Assembly (NCBI GenBank): GCA_030697555.1
Contig: JAUYPV010000038.1
Coordinates: 1-57,290 of the forward strand
Direction of reading: 5' to 3'
DNA length: 57,290 bases
Origin: Hyphomonadaceae bacterium
Lineage (GTDB): Bacteria > Pseudomonadota > Alphaproteobacteria > Caulobacterales > Hyphomonadaceae
Shown: positions 37,701-46,751 of the stretch, piece by piece
Layout: every line of letters begins with the position of its first letter
Numbering within the stretch: the first letter of the stretch is position 1
Made by a program: the position numbers and the translations under genes
The notes under the pieces: generated by a model
The model's input: only the letters and a program-made list of their open reading frames with translations
Database searches by the model: none
Told to the model about the DNA's origin: nothing

Positions 37701-37849
37701 ACGTCGATCCTCTGGGTCAGGCCAATTTCATAGCATGAAGCTGGTCTGGAAATAGTTGCGTTCCCCGCCTGCGGGTCAAGATGGCGCGCGCACGTCTCTA
37801 TTTCGGTGATGGCGTTAGTGCTTTTTTCCCTTCTGGGAAGAAAGCGCCG

Positions 37850-39952
37850 TCAGCCGAACGTCCAGCGCGCCTGGATGCGGCCGATGACCTGCGACTTGCG
37901 CAGCTCGGCCTGCACGCTATCGAGATTGCCCGGGCCGCGCGGCCCGTCAAAGATGAACCGGTTGATGTAGAACCGGTACGGGTCGAAATTGTTGAGTTCT
38001 GCGCGAAGGGTGAAGCGGGTCGTCGGCTTCCACTCGATGAAAGACGAGAAGAAGTTCTTGAGCCGCAGGCTCTCCACTTCCTCCAGCCGGTAATAGTCCT
38101 CTTCCCAGCCGCCGAACCAGCCGAGCCCCCAGGTCAGCTTCTGCGCCGGCAAGTCCTGCCGGAAGTTGACGTTGAGCGTCTGCGGCCGCTGGCCCGAGAT
38201 GCGGCGGTCCTCGCCCGTCAGCGGATCGATGACTTCGCCATTCTGCCAGATGCCCGTCGCCTTGAGCTCTCCGCCTTCGAGGCCGAGTTTGGCCAGCGGC
38301 AGGGTGAGGCTCAGTTCGACGACGTCGTTTGTGCCTTCACCGATATTGCCGGGCCCGGCGACAAGCTGGGTATCCGGCTGGCCGTCGTTGTTGGCGTCGT
38401 CGGGAATGCCGTCGCCATTGTCGTCGACGAGCGTGAGGAACGGGAAGACGTCGACAACATCCTCGATGTCCTCGTGGCGCAGCGTCAGAACGGCGGCGCC
38501 GTTTTCCCAGAACCGCTTCTCGAACGCCGCCTCATAGGCCCAGCGCTGGTCCGGCCGCAATCCGGCGTTGCCGGCGTCCACCCGGTCGGCATTGAGGTCC
38601 ACGCTGGAGATGAAATCCTGGAAATTGAGCTGGCCCACCTCACGCTCGATGCGCATGCGGAGCTGGTCATTCTTGGTAGGCGACCACGTCACAAGCAGCC
38701 GCGGCTTGGTGTAGGTGAGTTCGGTCTCCGTCGGCGCTATGCCCGATACGTCGACTTTCGAACGCTCGACCCGCACTCCGCCCTCCAGCGACCATTGCGG
38801 GTTGGGGCGCCATGTGCCCTGCGCGAAGACTTCGCCGCGCAGTTCCTCGACCTTCACGTCCGCGGCCGGGAGCGGCACGGGGGCGCCGTTGATGACAAGC
38901 CCGACCTGTTGGTCGCGGAAGTTGTAGGCGACTTCGCCGCCGCCTTCGAACGCCAGCTTGTCCGACGGCCGGTAGCGAAGGATGGCGCGGCCGATCGACT
39001 CGCCAGCCTCGGCCTCGACTCTTGAAAAGAGGGTCGTGGCGCCGGTATCGCCCGTTGCGACGCCTGTGCCTTGCGCAAACTTGGACAGCACCAGCGTTTC
39101 GAGTTCAACTTTCGATGCAAGGTCGCGCGTGTAGTTGAGGCCGATCTCACCGCGGTCGTTGGCGGAACGTGAGGTGAAGCGCTGGGCGCCGGTCCCACTC
39201 TCGTAGAATTGCTCGTTCTTGAATTCATCCGTGCTGATCAGGCCGTTGGCGCTGAACTTGCCGCCGAACAACGGCCCCTTGTAGTTGGCGCGGAGGCTGT
39301 GAACCGGGCCATCGCCTTCGGTCTGCAGCCGCTCGGTGGATACGGCGCCCGTGGGAACGTCCGTGGTGTAGCGCCAGCCATAGCCGACCGAGTCGTCATA
39401 GGAGATGCCGCGTGCAAGCTGGATGTCGAACTGGTGTTCGCCCGACCGTTTCGTCGCCTGGTAGTTCCAGCCGAACAGGCTGCGGCCGCTCTGCGCGAAT
39501 ACATAGTCCTGCAGCGACAGCACCTGCTGAAAGGAGTCGGCCTTCTTGCGGATAACGTTGGCGACTACGGTGCGGCCCTGCATGTCGATGCCCGGGGCGC
39601 CGCCGCGGATCAGGTCGATGCGTTCGACCTGGTCGATGGTGATGCGCGCCAGCGTGTCTGAAAGCGTGTCGGTCTTGATCGTCGGGCGCTGGCCATCGAT
39701 CAGCACGTTGCCCGCCGCGCCGGCAAAGCCGCGCACATTGTCGCCGCCGTCGAAAGTGAAGCCGGGCAGGCGGTTGATCATGTCGAGCGCGGTGTTGGGA
39801 CGCGCGGCGGCGAAGTCAGCCGGAGTATAGGCAATGACGCCCTGGCGGTCGGCAACGGTCTCGGCGGCGGGCTGGGCCTCCTGGGCGAAGGCGGGCACGG
39901 CAAGAGCGGCCAGCAGGACCGGCGCGAGCGCAACTGGACGCAAGGGATGCAT
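37850..39952 (-). CDS. TonB-dependent outer-membrane receptor
   Basis: A 700-residue receptor. The signal peptide MHPLRPVALAPVLLAALAVPAFA is followed by a plug domain (ALDMINRLPGFTFDGGD, VLIDGQRPTIKTDTLSDTL, IDLIRGGAPGIDMQG). A beta barrel ends in an aromatic strand (IGRIQARWTFG). A loop near nt 38370-38430 carries Asp/Asn-rich calcium-type repeats (DDNGDGIPDD). The start at 39952 follows GGAG. The substrate is unknown; no siderophore or sugar genes adjoin. It separates aat from accC, which are close neighbours in related genomes as far as I recall, so it is probably an insertion. Confidence 0.88.
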   Translation of the reverse strand: MHPLRPVALAPVLLAALAVPAFAQEAQPAAETVADRQGVIAYTPADFAAARPNTALDMINRLPGFTFDGGDNVRGFAGAAGNVLIDGQRPTIKTDTLSDTLARITIDQVERIDLIRGGAPGIDMQGRTVVANVIRKKADSFQQVLSLQDYVFAQSGRSLFGWNYQATKRSGEHQFDIQLARGISYDDSVGYGWRYTTDVPTGAVSTERLQTEGDGPVHSLRANYKGPLFGGKFSANGLISTDEFKNEQFYESGTGAQRFTSRSANDRGEIGLNYTRDLASKVELETLVLSKFAQGTGVATGDTGATTLFSRVEAEAGESIGRAILRYRPSDKLAFEGGGEVAYNFRDQQVGLVINGAPVPLPAADVKVEELRGEVFAQGTWRPNPQWSLEGGVRVERSKVDVSGIAPTETELTYTKPRLLVTWSPTKNDQLRMRIEREVGQLNFQDFISSVDLNADRVDAGNAGLRPDQRWAYEAAFEKRFWENGAAVLTLRHEDIEDVVDVFPFLTLVDDNGDGIPDDANNDGQPDTQLVAGPGNIGEGTNDVVELSLTLPLAKLGLEGGELKATGIWQNGEVIDPLTGEDRRISGQRPQTLNVNFRQDLPAQKLTWGLGWFGGWEEDYYRLEEVESLRLKNFFSSFIEWKPTTRFTLRAELNNFDPYRFYINRFIFDGPRGPGNLDSVQAELRKSQVIGRIQARWTFG

Positions 39953-39995
39953 ATAAACTCCACGAATAACGGACGCAGTGCCGCCTGACCGTGGA

Positions 39996-40010
39996 TATCG
40001 ATAATCGATA
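39996..40010 (-). promoter_or_regulatory. Palindromic candidate operator upstream of the TonB receptor
   Basis: TATCGAT-A-ATCGATA is a perfect 7-1-7 palindrome 44 bases upstream of the TonB-receptor start, in a region otherwise poor in such symmetry. It may bind a repressor; it does not clearly match a Fur box. Confidence 0.45.
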
Positions 40011-40098
40011 AAAATGCCGCATGCAAGCGATGCGATGACCGCGCGGCGATCCATCGAAATATATGATCGAATAAGCCGGGATTGAGGCGCTGTTCGCG

Positions 40099-41445
<1,347 letters not shown>

Positions 41446-41449
41446 CGCG

Positions 41450-41923
41450 CTATTCGATGATGACGAGCGGTTCGCCGAATTCCACCGGCTGCTGGTTCTT
41501 CACCAGGATCTGCGTGATCTTGCCAGCGCGGTTGGAGAGAACTGGGTTGAAGGTTTTCATGGCCTCGACCAGCACGATCGTCTGGCCTTCAGTGACAGTG
41601 TCGCCGACCTTCACGAAGGCCGGGGCGCCTTCCTCTGCCTGGAGATAGACGGTGCCGACCATGGGCGATTTCAGAGCGCCCGGATGATCGCGCGGCGCGG
41701 CCTTGGCGGCGGGCGCGGCGGCGGCAGGCGCAGCGGCGGCCGGAGCATGCGCCGGCGCGGAGGCGTACTGCACGACTTTCTGCTCTGGCTTCACCACCTT
41801 GATGCGCAGGCCGCCCTGTTCGATCTCGATCTCACCGAGGTCGGCTTCGCGCAGGATGGCCGCCAGTTCGCGGATCAGCCCGGTGTCGAACCTGCCGCTC
41901 TTGTCTGTAGGCTTCTCGGCCAT
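41450..41923 (-). CDS. accB: Acetyl-CoA carboxylase biotin carboxyl carrier protein
   Basis: A 157-residue BCCP. The N-terminal helix ([25 protein letters not shown]) and an Ala/Pro-rich linker precede a C-terminal biotinyl domain with the biotinylation motif VEAMKTFNP. It carries carboxybiotin between AccC and AccAD (not in the window). It lies between aroQ and accC with gaps of about five bases. Confidence 0.95.
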   Translation of the reverse strand: MAEKPTDKSGRFDTGLIRELAAILREADLGEIEIEQGGLRIKVVKPEQKVVQYASAPAHAPAAAAPAAAAPAAKAAPRDHPGALKSPMVGTVYLQAEEGAPAFVKVGDTVTEGQTIVLVEAMKTFNPVLSNRAGKITQILVKNQQPVEFGEPLVIIE

Positions 41924-41928
41924 GACCC

Positions 41929-42378
41929 TCAGCTTCTCCGTTGTTCAGCAAGTCTGACCGCAGCCTCGATGGCCAGGCGGTATCCGAGAGGACCGAAGCC
42001 GGCGATGACACCGGACGCGGCGGGCGACACCAGGCTCTTGTGCCTGAAGTCCTCCCGAATCCCGGGATTGCTGAGATGCACTTCCACGACCGGAATGGTC
42101 AACACTTTCAGGGCGTCATGCAGGGCGACCGAAGTGTGTGTATAGCCGCCCGCGTTTATGACCACGGCCTGCGCCTGTCTACGGGCCTCCTGCACCCAGT
42201 CCACAAGCTCGCCTTCATGGTTGGACTGGCGGAAAACCAGCGTGGCGCCGAGGGCCGAGGCGGCGTCCTGCGACAACTTCTCAAGGTCGGCCAGCGTGCC
42301 CTTGCCATAGATCGCGGGCTCGCGCTCACCCAGCAGGTTGAGGTTCGGGCCGTTCAGGCAGTAAATGCTCAAACTCAT
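41929..42378 (-). CDS. aroQ: Type II 3-dehydroquinate dehydratase
   Basis: A 149-residue shikimate-pathway enzyme (3-dehydroquinate to 3-dehydroshikimate). [19 protein letters not shown] contains the catalytic Tyr-region and Asn. [18 protein letters not shown] is the substrate loop, and [20 protein letters not shown] carries the catalytic His and Arg. The ATG at 42378 matches the family start. It heads the aroQ-accB-accC operon. Its start codon is only 36 bases from the divergent thiS start. Confidence 0.94.
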   Translation of the reverse strand: MSLSIYCLNGPNLNLLGEREPAIYGKGTLADLEKLSQDAASALGATLVFRQSNHEGELVDWVQEARRQAQAVVINAGGYTHTSVALHDALKVLTIPVVEVHLSNPGIREDFRHKSLVSPAASGVIAGFGPLGYRLAIEAAVRLAEQRRS

Positions 42379-42414
42379 GGGCCGAATGAATAGGCGAATC
42401 CCGTGTCCGGGCAA

Positions 42415-42615
42415 ATGAATCTCTTACTCAACGGGGAGCCTAAAACCGCGCCTGACAGCGTCACGGTGGCGGCCTTCCTTGAAGGGCTGGGTTTGCCCCA
42501 GAAAGGCGTCGCGGTGGAGCGCAACCGCGAGATCGTGCCTCGGTCCGCCTACGGAGCAACCGTGCTCGCCGAAGGCGACCGAATCGAGATCGTCCAGTTC
42601 GTTGGAGGCGGGTGA
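42415..42615 (+). CDS. thiS: Sulfur carrier protein ThiS
   Basis: A 66-residue beta-grasp sulfur carrier. [34 protein letters not shown] and the C-terminal IVQFVGGG fit ThiS; the terminal Gly-Gly becomes a thiocarboxylate that donates sulfur to the thiazole of thiamine. An upstream in-frame GTG at 42403 would add four residues. thiG, its usual neighbour, is separated from it by an inserted DUF433/DUF5615 pair. Confidence 0.88.
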   Translation: MNLLLNGEPKTAPDSVTVAAFLEGLGLPQKGVAVERNREIVPRSAYGATVLAEGDRIEIVQFVGGG

Positions 42616-42670
42616 TGGACTGTCAGTCCTGTCGCTTGCCCTTTTGTCTGTCCTTCGCCACTTTAGGGCG

Positions 42671-42889
42671 ATGATCGATTGGTCGCAGTGTCAAGGCGTT
42701 GAACGGACGCCCGGAAAGGTCTCCGGCGCGTGGCTGTTCAAGGGAACACGCGTGCCCGTGAAGGCGCTCTTCGAAAATCTCGAGGGCGGCGCGACGATCG
42801 ACGAATTCCTGGAATGGTTTCCCGGCGTGGAGCGCGGGGACGCGGAGGCGGTGCTCGAGCATGCGCAACGCAGCCTCGAGAAGGTCTAG
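42671..42889 (+). CDS. DUF433-family antitoxin
   Basis: A 72-residue DUF433 protein. GAWLFKGTRVPVKALFENLEGGATIDEFLEWFPGV is the compact helix-turn-helix family core. DUF433 proteins are antitoxins paired with DUF5615 PIN-like toxins, and such a gene follows nine bases later. The ATG 42671 starts the recognisable domain. The pair sits between thiS and thiG. Confidence 0.8.
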   Translation: MIDWSQCQGVERTPGKVSGAWLFKGTRVPVKALFENLEGGATIDEFLEWFPGVERGDAEAVLEHAQRSLEKV

Positions 42890-42898
42890 CCGTCGCCC

Positions 42899-43225
42899 GT
42901 GAAAATCCTGTTCGATCAAGGGACGCCGGTCCCACTCCGCCACTCTCTGCCGGGTCATGAAATCGCTACGGCGTATGAGCGCGCCTGGCAGGCGCTTCAG
43001 AATGGCGAGCTACTGGCCGCGGCCGAAGCCGGCGGCTTCGACATGATCGTCACCACTGACAAGAATCTTCGCTATCAGCAGAATCTTGTAGGGCGTCGGC
43101 TCGCGATTGTTGTCCTGTCAACGACCGACTGGCGGCGCATTCGTTTGCACGCCGAGCTGGTAGCCAAGGCAGTAGAGACAATCACCTCGGGCGCCTACGT
43201 CGAGGTTTTCATACCGTTGCCCTAA
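42899..43225 (+). CDS. DUF5615-family PIN-like toxin
   Basis: A 108-residue protein starting at GTG. KILFDQGTPVPLRHSLPGHEI holds the first conserved Asp. FDMIVTTDKNLRYQQNL carries the second (TTD), with acidic residues spaced as in PIN-like ribonucleases. With the preceding DUF433 gene it forms a type II toxin-antitoxin module inside the thiS-thiG operon. The target RNA is unknown. Confidence 0.8.
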   Translation: MKILFDQGTPVPLRHSLPGHEIATAYERAWQALQNGELLAAAEAGGFDMIVTTDKNLRYQQNLVGRRLAIVVLSTTDWRRIRLHAELVAKAVETITSGAYVEVFIPLP

Positions 43226-43255
43226 GCGGGTGACAGCAGGTTCACGAGCGCGCAT

Positions 43256-44047
43256 ATGCCTTCCATGACCAAGACCACCGAAGACAAGCTCATCATCGCC
43301 GGCAAGGCCTACACGTCCCGCCTCATCGTGGGCACGGGCAAGTACGCCAGCTATTCACAGAACGCCGAAGCCGCTGAAGCGGCGGGCGCGGAGATCGTCA
43401 CGGTCGCGCTGCGCCGCGTGAACGTGGCGGACAAAGGATCGGAGCGGCTGGTCGACCATCTCGATCCCAAGCGCTTCACCTACCTGCCCAACACGGCTGG
43501 CTGCTTCACGGCGGACGACGCGGTGCGCACGCTGCGTCTCGCGCGCGAGGCGGGCGGATGGAGCCTCGTGAAGCTCGAAGTGCTTGCCGACCAAAAGACG
43601 CTCTACCCCGACATGGAAGAGACGCTTAAAGCCGCGAAGGCGCTGATCGCCGACAAGTTCGACGTCATGGTCTACTGCTCGGACGACCCGGTCTACGCGC
43701 GCAAACTAGAGGACGCAGGCTGCGTTGCCATCATGCCTCTGGGCTCGCTGATCGGATCGGGCCTCGGCGTGCAGAACCCGGTGAACATCCGCCTCATCGT
43801 CGAACACGCACGCGTGCCCGTCATTGTCGACGCCGGCGTCGGAACTGCATCGGACGCGGCCATCGCGATGGAGCTGGGTTGCGACGGGGTGTTGATGAAC
43901 ACGGCAATCGCCGCCGCGAAGGACCCGATCCGCATGGCCCGCGCCATGAAGCACGCCGTCATCGCGGGCAGGGAAGCCTATCTCGCCGGCCGCATGCCGA
44001 AGAAGCGCTACGCCGATCCGTCGAGCCCGCTGGGTGGGTTGATTTGA
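43256..44047 (+). CDS. thiG: Thiazole synthase ThiG
   Basis: A 263-residue TIM-barrel enzyme that forms the thiamine thiazole from deoxyxylulose phosphate, dehydroglycine and ThiS thiocarboxylate. [13 protein letters not shown] begins the barrel. [15 protein letters not shown] contains the Schiff-base Lys (VKLEV). [15 protein letters not shown] and [14 protein letters not shown] bind phosphate. An alternative ATG lies nine bases in. No TPP riboswitch was seen ahead of the operon. Confidence 0.94.
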   Translation: MPSMTKTTEDKLIIAGKAYTSRLIVGTGKYASYSQNAEAAEAAGAEIVTVALRRVNVADKGSERLVDHLDPKRFTYLPNTAGCFTADDAVRTLRLAREAGGWSLVKLEVLADQKTLYPDMEETLKAAKALIADKFDVMVYCSDDPVYARKLEDAGCVAIMPLGSLIGSGLGVQNPVNIRLIVEHARVPVIVDAGVGTASDAAIAMELGCDGVLMNTAIAAAKDPIRMARAMKHAVIAGREAYLAGRMPKKRYADPSSPLGGLI

Positions 44048-44083
44048 TTGACGGTGAGTGGGCGATAAAGCGGGCTCGTCTAG

Positions 44084-44365
44084 ATGTCGGCCACACCCCA
44101 GGAACTTGACGATCTGATCTCGCAATTCCTTGCGGGAGCCATATCGCCGATCCAGTTCGTGCTGAGCTATCAAGCCGAGTTTCACAAGAGCGACACCAGG
44201 ATTCCGAAAGATCTCTGGCCTGTCTACGATAAGCTCTTTTGTGACGCCGAGATCCATTCGGACAATCCGAGCCTTCTCGCGGAGTTTCCAGAAAACTACA
44301 TCAATCTGGAAGAGTTTCGTCGTCGTGTAACGGAAATCGCAAAACGACTGGGGCTGTCAGGTTAG
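44084..44365 (+). CDS. Orphan colicin-like immunity protein (candidate)
   Basis: A 93-residue acidic helical protein: DDLISQFLAGAISPIQFVLSY, YDKLFCDAEIHSDNP, INLEEFRRRVTEIAKRL. This resembles the bacterial self-protective colicin-like immunity family by length, helix spacing and the YDKLF.D.E.H pattern. No cognate toxin gene is adjacent. Base composition is visibly less GC-rich than the neighbours, with codons such as AAA, TTT and GAA common, suggesting recent acquisition. Inverted GGTGAGTGG/CCACTCACC sequences lie on either side. Confidence 0.5.
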   Translation: MSATPQELDDLISQFLAGAISPIQFVLSYQAEFHKSDTRIPKDLWPVYDKLFCDAEIHSDNPSLLAEFPENYINLEEFRRRVTEIAKRLGLSG

Positions 44366-44414
44366 CGATGGCGAATGGAAACTACTCACCACTGACTACT
44401 GACCACTCACCCCA

Positions 44415-45176
44415 TTACGACTTCAGGCTCTTCCGCGCTTCGTCGATCATCGCATCGAGCCGCTTCTCGTCGAAGCCCTGCAGCGACTGGCCATTGATGT
44501 AGAAGCCCGGCGTCGCATCGACGCCGGACTCGGCGGCTTCGCGGTGGACGCGCTCGATGTGCGCCTCGAAGGCCGGGTCGGCCATGTCCTTCCTCAGCTT
44601 GTCGATGTTGAGGCCGACGGACTTGCCGATGCGTTCGATCTCGGCATTGACGGCTTCGAGGTCTTCCTTGCCGTCCTTCATCGCAGCGAGGCCGCGCGAT
44701 TTCATCAGTGCGATGTGCATCTCGCGATACTTGCCCTGACGCTCGGCGGCGAGTGAGGCCTTCGCGGCGAGGTCGGACGCCTGGCGCAGGATCGGGTATT
44801 CCTTGAAGACGACGCGGACCTGGCCGTTCTTCTCGCCGGCTTCCTTCATCACCCACTCATTGGCCGCTTTGCAGTAGCCGCAGTTGTAGTCGAAGAATTC
44901 CACGATGGTGATCGGTGCGTTCTTCGGCCCGATCGAGGGGTCGTTGTCGTGCGAGGTCAGCCGCGTGAACGCGTCCGCCGTGTGGCGGCGGTCCAGCTCG
45001 TTGAAGGCTTCGACCAGTACTTCCGGGTTCTTGAGGAGATACTCCTTCACGATCGCCTCGACCTCGGTCTTAGCCATCCGGTCGACCGACGACGGCGCTG
45101 CGACTTCAGCGACTTTCTGAGGCGCGCAGGCGGCGGCAAGAAGCACCGTGGCGGCAAGGAGGGTTTTCAGGCGCAT
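44415..45176 (-). CDS. DsbA-family thioredoxin-fold lipoprotein
   Basis: A 253-residue disulfide oxidoreductase. The N-terminus (MRLKTLLAATVLLAAAC) is a lipoprotein signal with lipid-attachment Cys. A helical region precedes the thioredoxin fold: PITIVEFFDYNCGYCKAANEW with active-site CGYC, an inserted helical domain, then GVDATPGFYINGQSLQGF with the cis-Pro loop. This is the 27-kDa outer-membrane-protein/DsbA-like type. It follows the M48 protease gene in the same direction, suggesting a shared role in envelope protein folding. Confidence 0.88.
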   Translation of the reverse strand: MRLKTLLAATVLLAAACAPQKVAEVAAPSSVDRMAKTEVEAIVKEYLLKNPEVLVEAFNELDRRHTADAFTRLTSHDNDPSIGPKNAPITIVEFFDYNCGYCKAANEWVMKEAGEKNGQVRVVFKEYPILRQASDLAAKASLAAERQGKYREMHIALMKSRGLAAMKDGKEDLEAVNAEIERIGKSVGLNIDKLRKDMADPAFEAHIERVHREAAESGVDATPGFYINGQSLQGFDEKRLDAMIDEARKSLKS

Positions 45177-45260
45177 GGGAGGTCTTTCCTGACGCTCGCC
45201 TCCACGGCGAGCGATGTCTGCTGGTGCAATATATGGGCCCCTGACCCAAGAGCCGAATGA

Positions 45261-46673
45261 TCAATGTTTGGTGTGTAGCGCCAGAGGCTGGCGTCCGCCA
45301 CGGCCGGACCGGTTGCGGGGATCTGACAGCGCCGCAATGTCGCTGGCGCGCTGGCCATTGGGCGTGGCGGGGTCAAGCTTCTTCACGGCGCGCATGGCAA
45401 ATACCTGCGCGCGGCCCATGTCACCCACATTGTAGGCTTCCTCAGCGGTCGCGAAGTCGGCGTCACCCGTCCTGCCCTGGGCCGCATAGACGGCGGCGAG
45501 CTGGTTCCAGGCAAAGGCGTTGTCCTTCTCCAGCGCGATGGCGTCGATCAGCAGGCCCTCGGCTTCCTTGATACGAGCCTCTGCGAGGCCTTCGTCCTTG
45601 ATGCCAGGGGCGTTCTTCGCGCCAAGCAGCGAGCGGGCAAGGTTCACCTTGAGCAGGGCGTGCTGCGGCGCGAGTTCGACCGACTTCCGGTGCGGTGCGA
45701 CCGACTCGGCGGCCTTGCCGCTCTCGAACAGGATCTGGCCCTTCAGCTCGTGGAAGTACGGATCATCCGGCTTCAGGCTGATCAGTTCGTCGATGCCGGT
45801 CATTGCCGCCTTGATGTCGACGGCTCGATAAGCGGCGATCGTACGAGCATACTTGGCGGGGATGGACTGGTCGCTGGCCGGGTACCGCGAGAGCACGCGC
45901 GACGGCGGACCGATGAAGCCGACGAGCTTCGCCTTCATCATCGCGAGCTGTTCGAGTGAGTGTGCGTCCTGCGGCTTCGAGTTCACCGCGATCTGCGCCA
46001 CGCGTTTGCGCATGTTGGCGATACGGTCGGTCGAGATCGGGTGGGAGCGGAAATAGGGATCGCGCCGCGCGACGGACATCAGTTCCTCGTAGCGGAACTT
46101 CTCCATGAACTGGAGCAGGCCTTCCGGATTCTGGCCGGTCTTCTCCATGAAATCGAGGCCGTACTGGTCGGCAGCGCTTTCTTCGGTACGGGTGAAGGTG
46201 AAGGCGGTGAGCATGCCGAACTGGCCGGCGCTGCCAAAGAGAGCCATCGCCGCATCCGGCGCTCCGGCGAAGAGCGCGAGCGCGCCGAGGCCAAGCGTGA
46301 TGAGCGATGTGCCTTGCGCGGCGCCCATCGCCTGTTCGCGCGTGACGTTGTGGCCGCCCGCGATGTGCCCGGTCTCGTGCGCGATGACGCCCTTGAGCTG
46401 CTCCGGCGTATCGGACTGCATGATCAGGCCGGTGTGTATGAAGACGTTCTGGCCGGCCGCGACGAAGGCGTTCAGCGAGTCATCCTGGATGATGTAGATG
46501 TCGACGTCGGCGGGCTTCAGCCCGGCCGCCTCGAACAGCGGGTCGGAATACTCGCGCAGGATGGTCTCGATCTCCGCATCGCGGATGAGCCCCTGCGCGG
46601 ACGCGGTGAACGGGAGCGCAAGCGCCAAGACTGGCCCGGCGACGACGCGCAGGAGCTGCTTCACAACGTCCAT
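45261..46673 (-). CDS. M48-family periplasmic metalloprotease with TPR repeats (BepA-like)
   Basis: A 470-residue protein with a signal peptide (to about TASAQG). The zinc protease motif HETGHIAGGHN is followed by the third-ligand region RTEESAADQYGLDFM. The C-terminal half holds TPR-like helices (LKPDDPYFHELKGQILFESGKAAES, then further repeats). BepA-type proteases degrade or help assemble outer-membrane proteins. It starts 78 bases after rne and is followed by the DsbA-like gene. Confidence 0.88.
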   Translation of the reverse strand: MDVVKQLLRVVAGPVLALALPFTASAQGLIRDAEIETILREYSDPLFEAAGLKPADVDIYIIQDDSLNAFVAAGQNVFIHTGLIMQSDTPEQLKGVIAHETGHIAGGHNVTREQAMGAAQGTSLITLGLGALALFAGAPDAAMALFGSAGQFGMLTAFTFTRTEESAADQYGLDFMEKTGQNPEGLLQFMEKFRYEELMSVARRDPYFRSHPISTDRIANMRKRVAQIAVNSKPQDAHSLEQLAMMKAKLVGFIGPPSRVLSRYPASDQSIPAKYARTIAAYRAVDIKAAMTGIDELISLKPDDPYFHELKGQILFESGKAAESVAPHRKSVELAPQHALLKVNLARSLLGAKNAPGIKDEGLAEARIKEAEGLLIDAIALEKDNAFAWNQLAAVYAAQGRTGDADFATAEEAYNVGDMGRAQVFAMRAVKKLDPATPNGQRASDIAALSDPRNRSGRGGRQPLALHTKH

Positions 46674-46751
46674 AAAGACGCCTCCTTCAGTCCTGTCCCC
46701 GAAACGACCCTAGTCTTCGTGCTTGCCGAAGCAATGCCAGGCGGCATGGCC

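Noticed and set aside
37800-37850. Terminator hairpin between aat and the TonB receptor (TTTCTTCCC/GGGAAAAAA)
   Set aside because: The stem is AT-rich with an internal mismatch; plausible but too weak to list.
42379-42414. Possible TPP riboswitch before thiS
   Set aside because: Only 36 bases separate thiS from aroQ and no THI-box is present.
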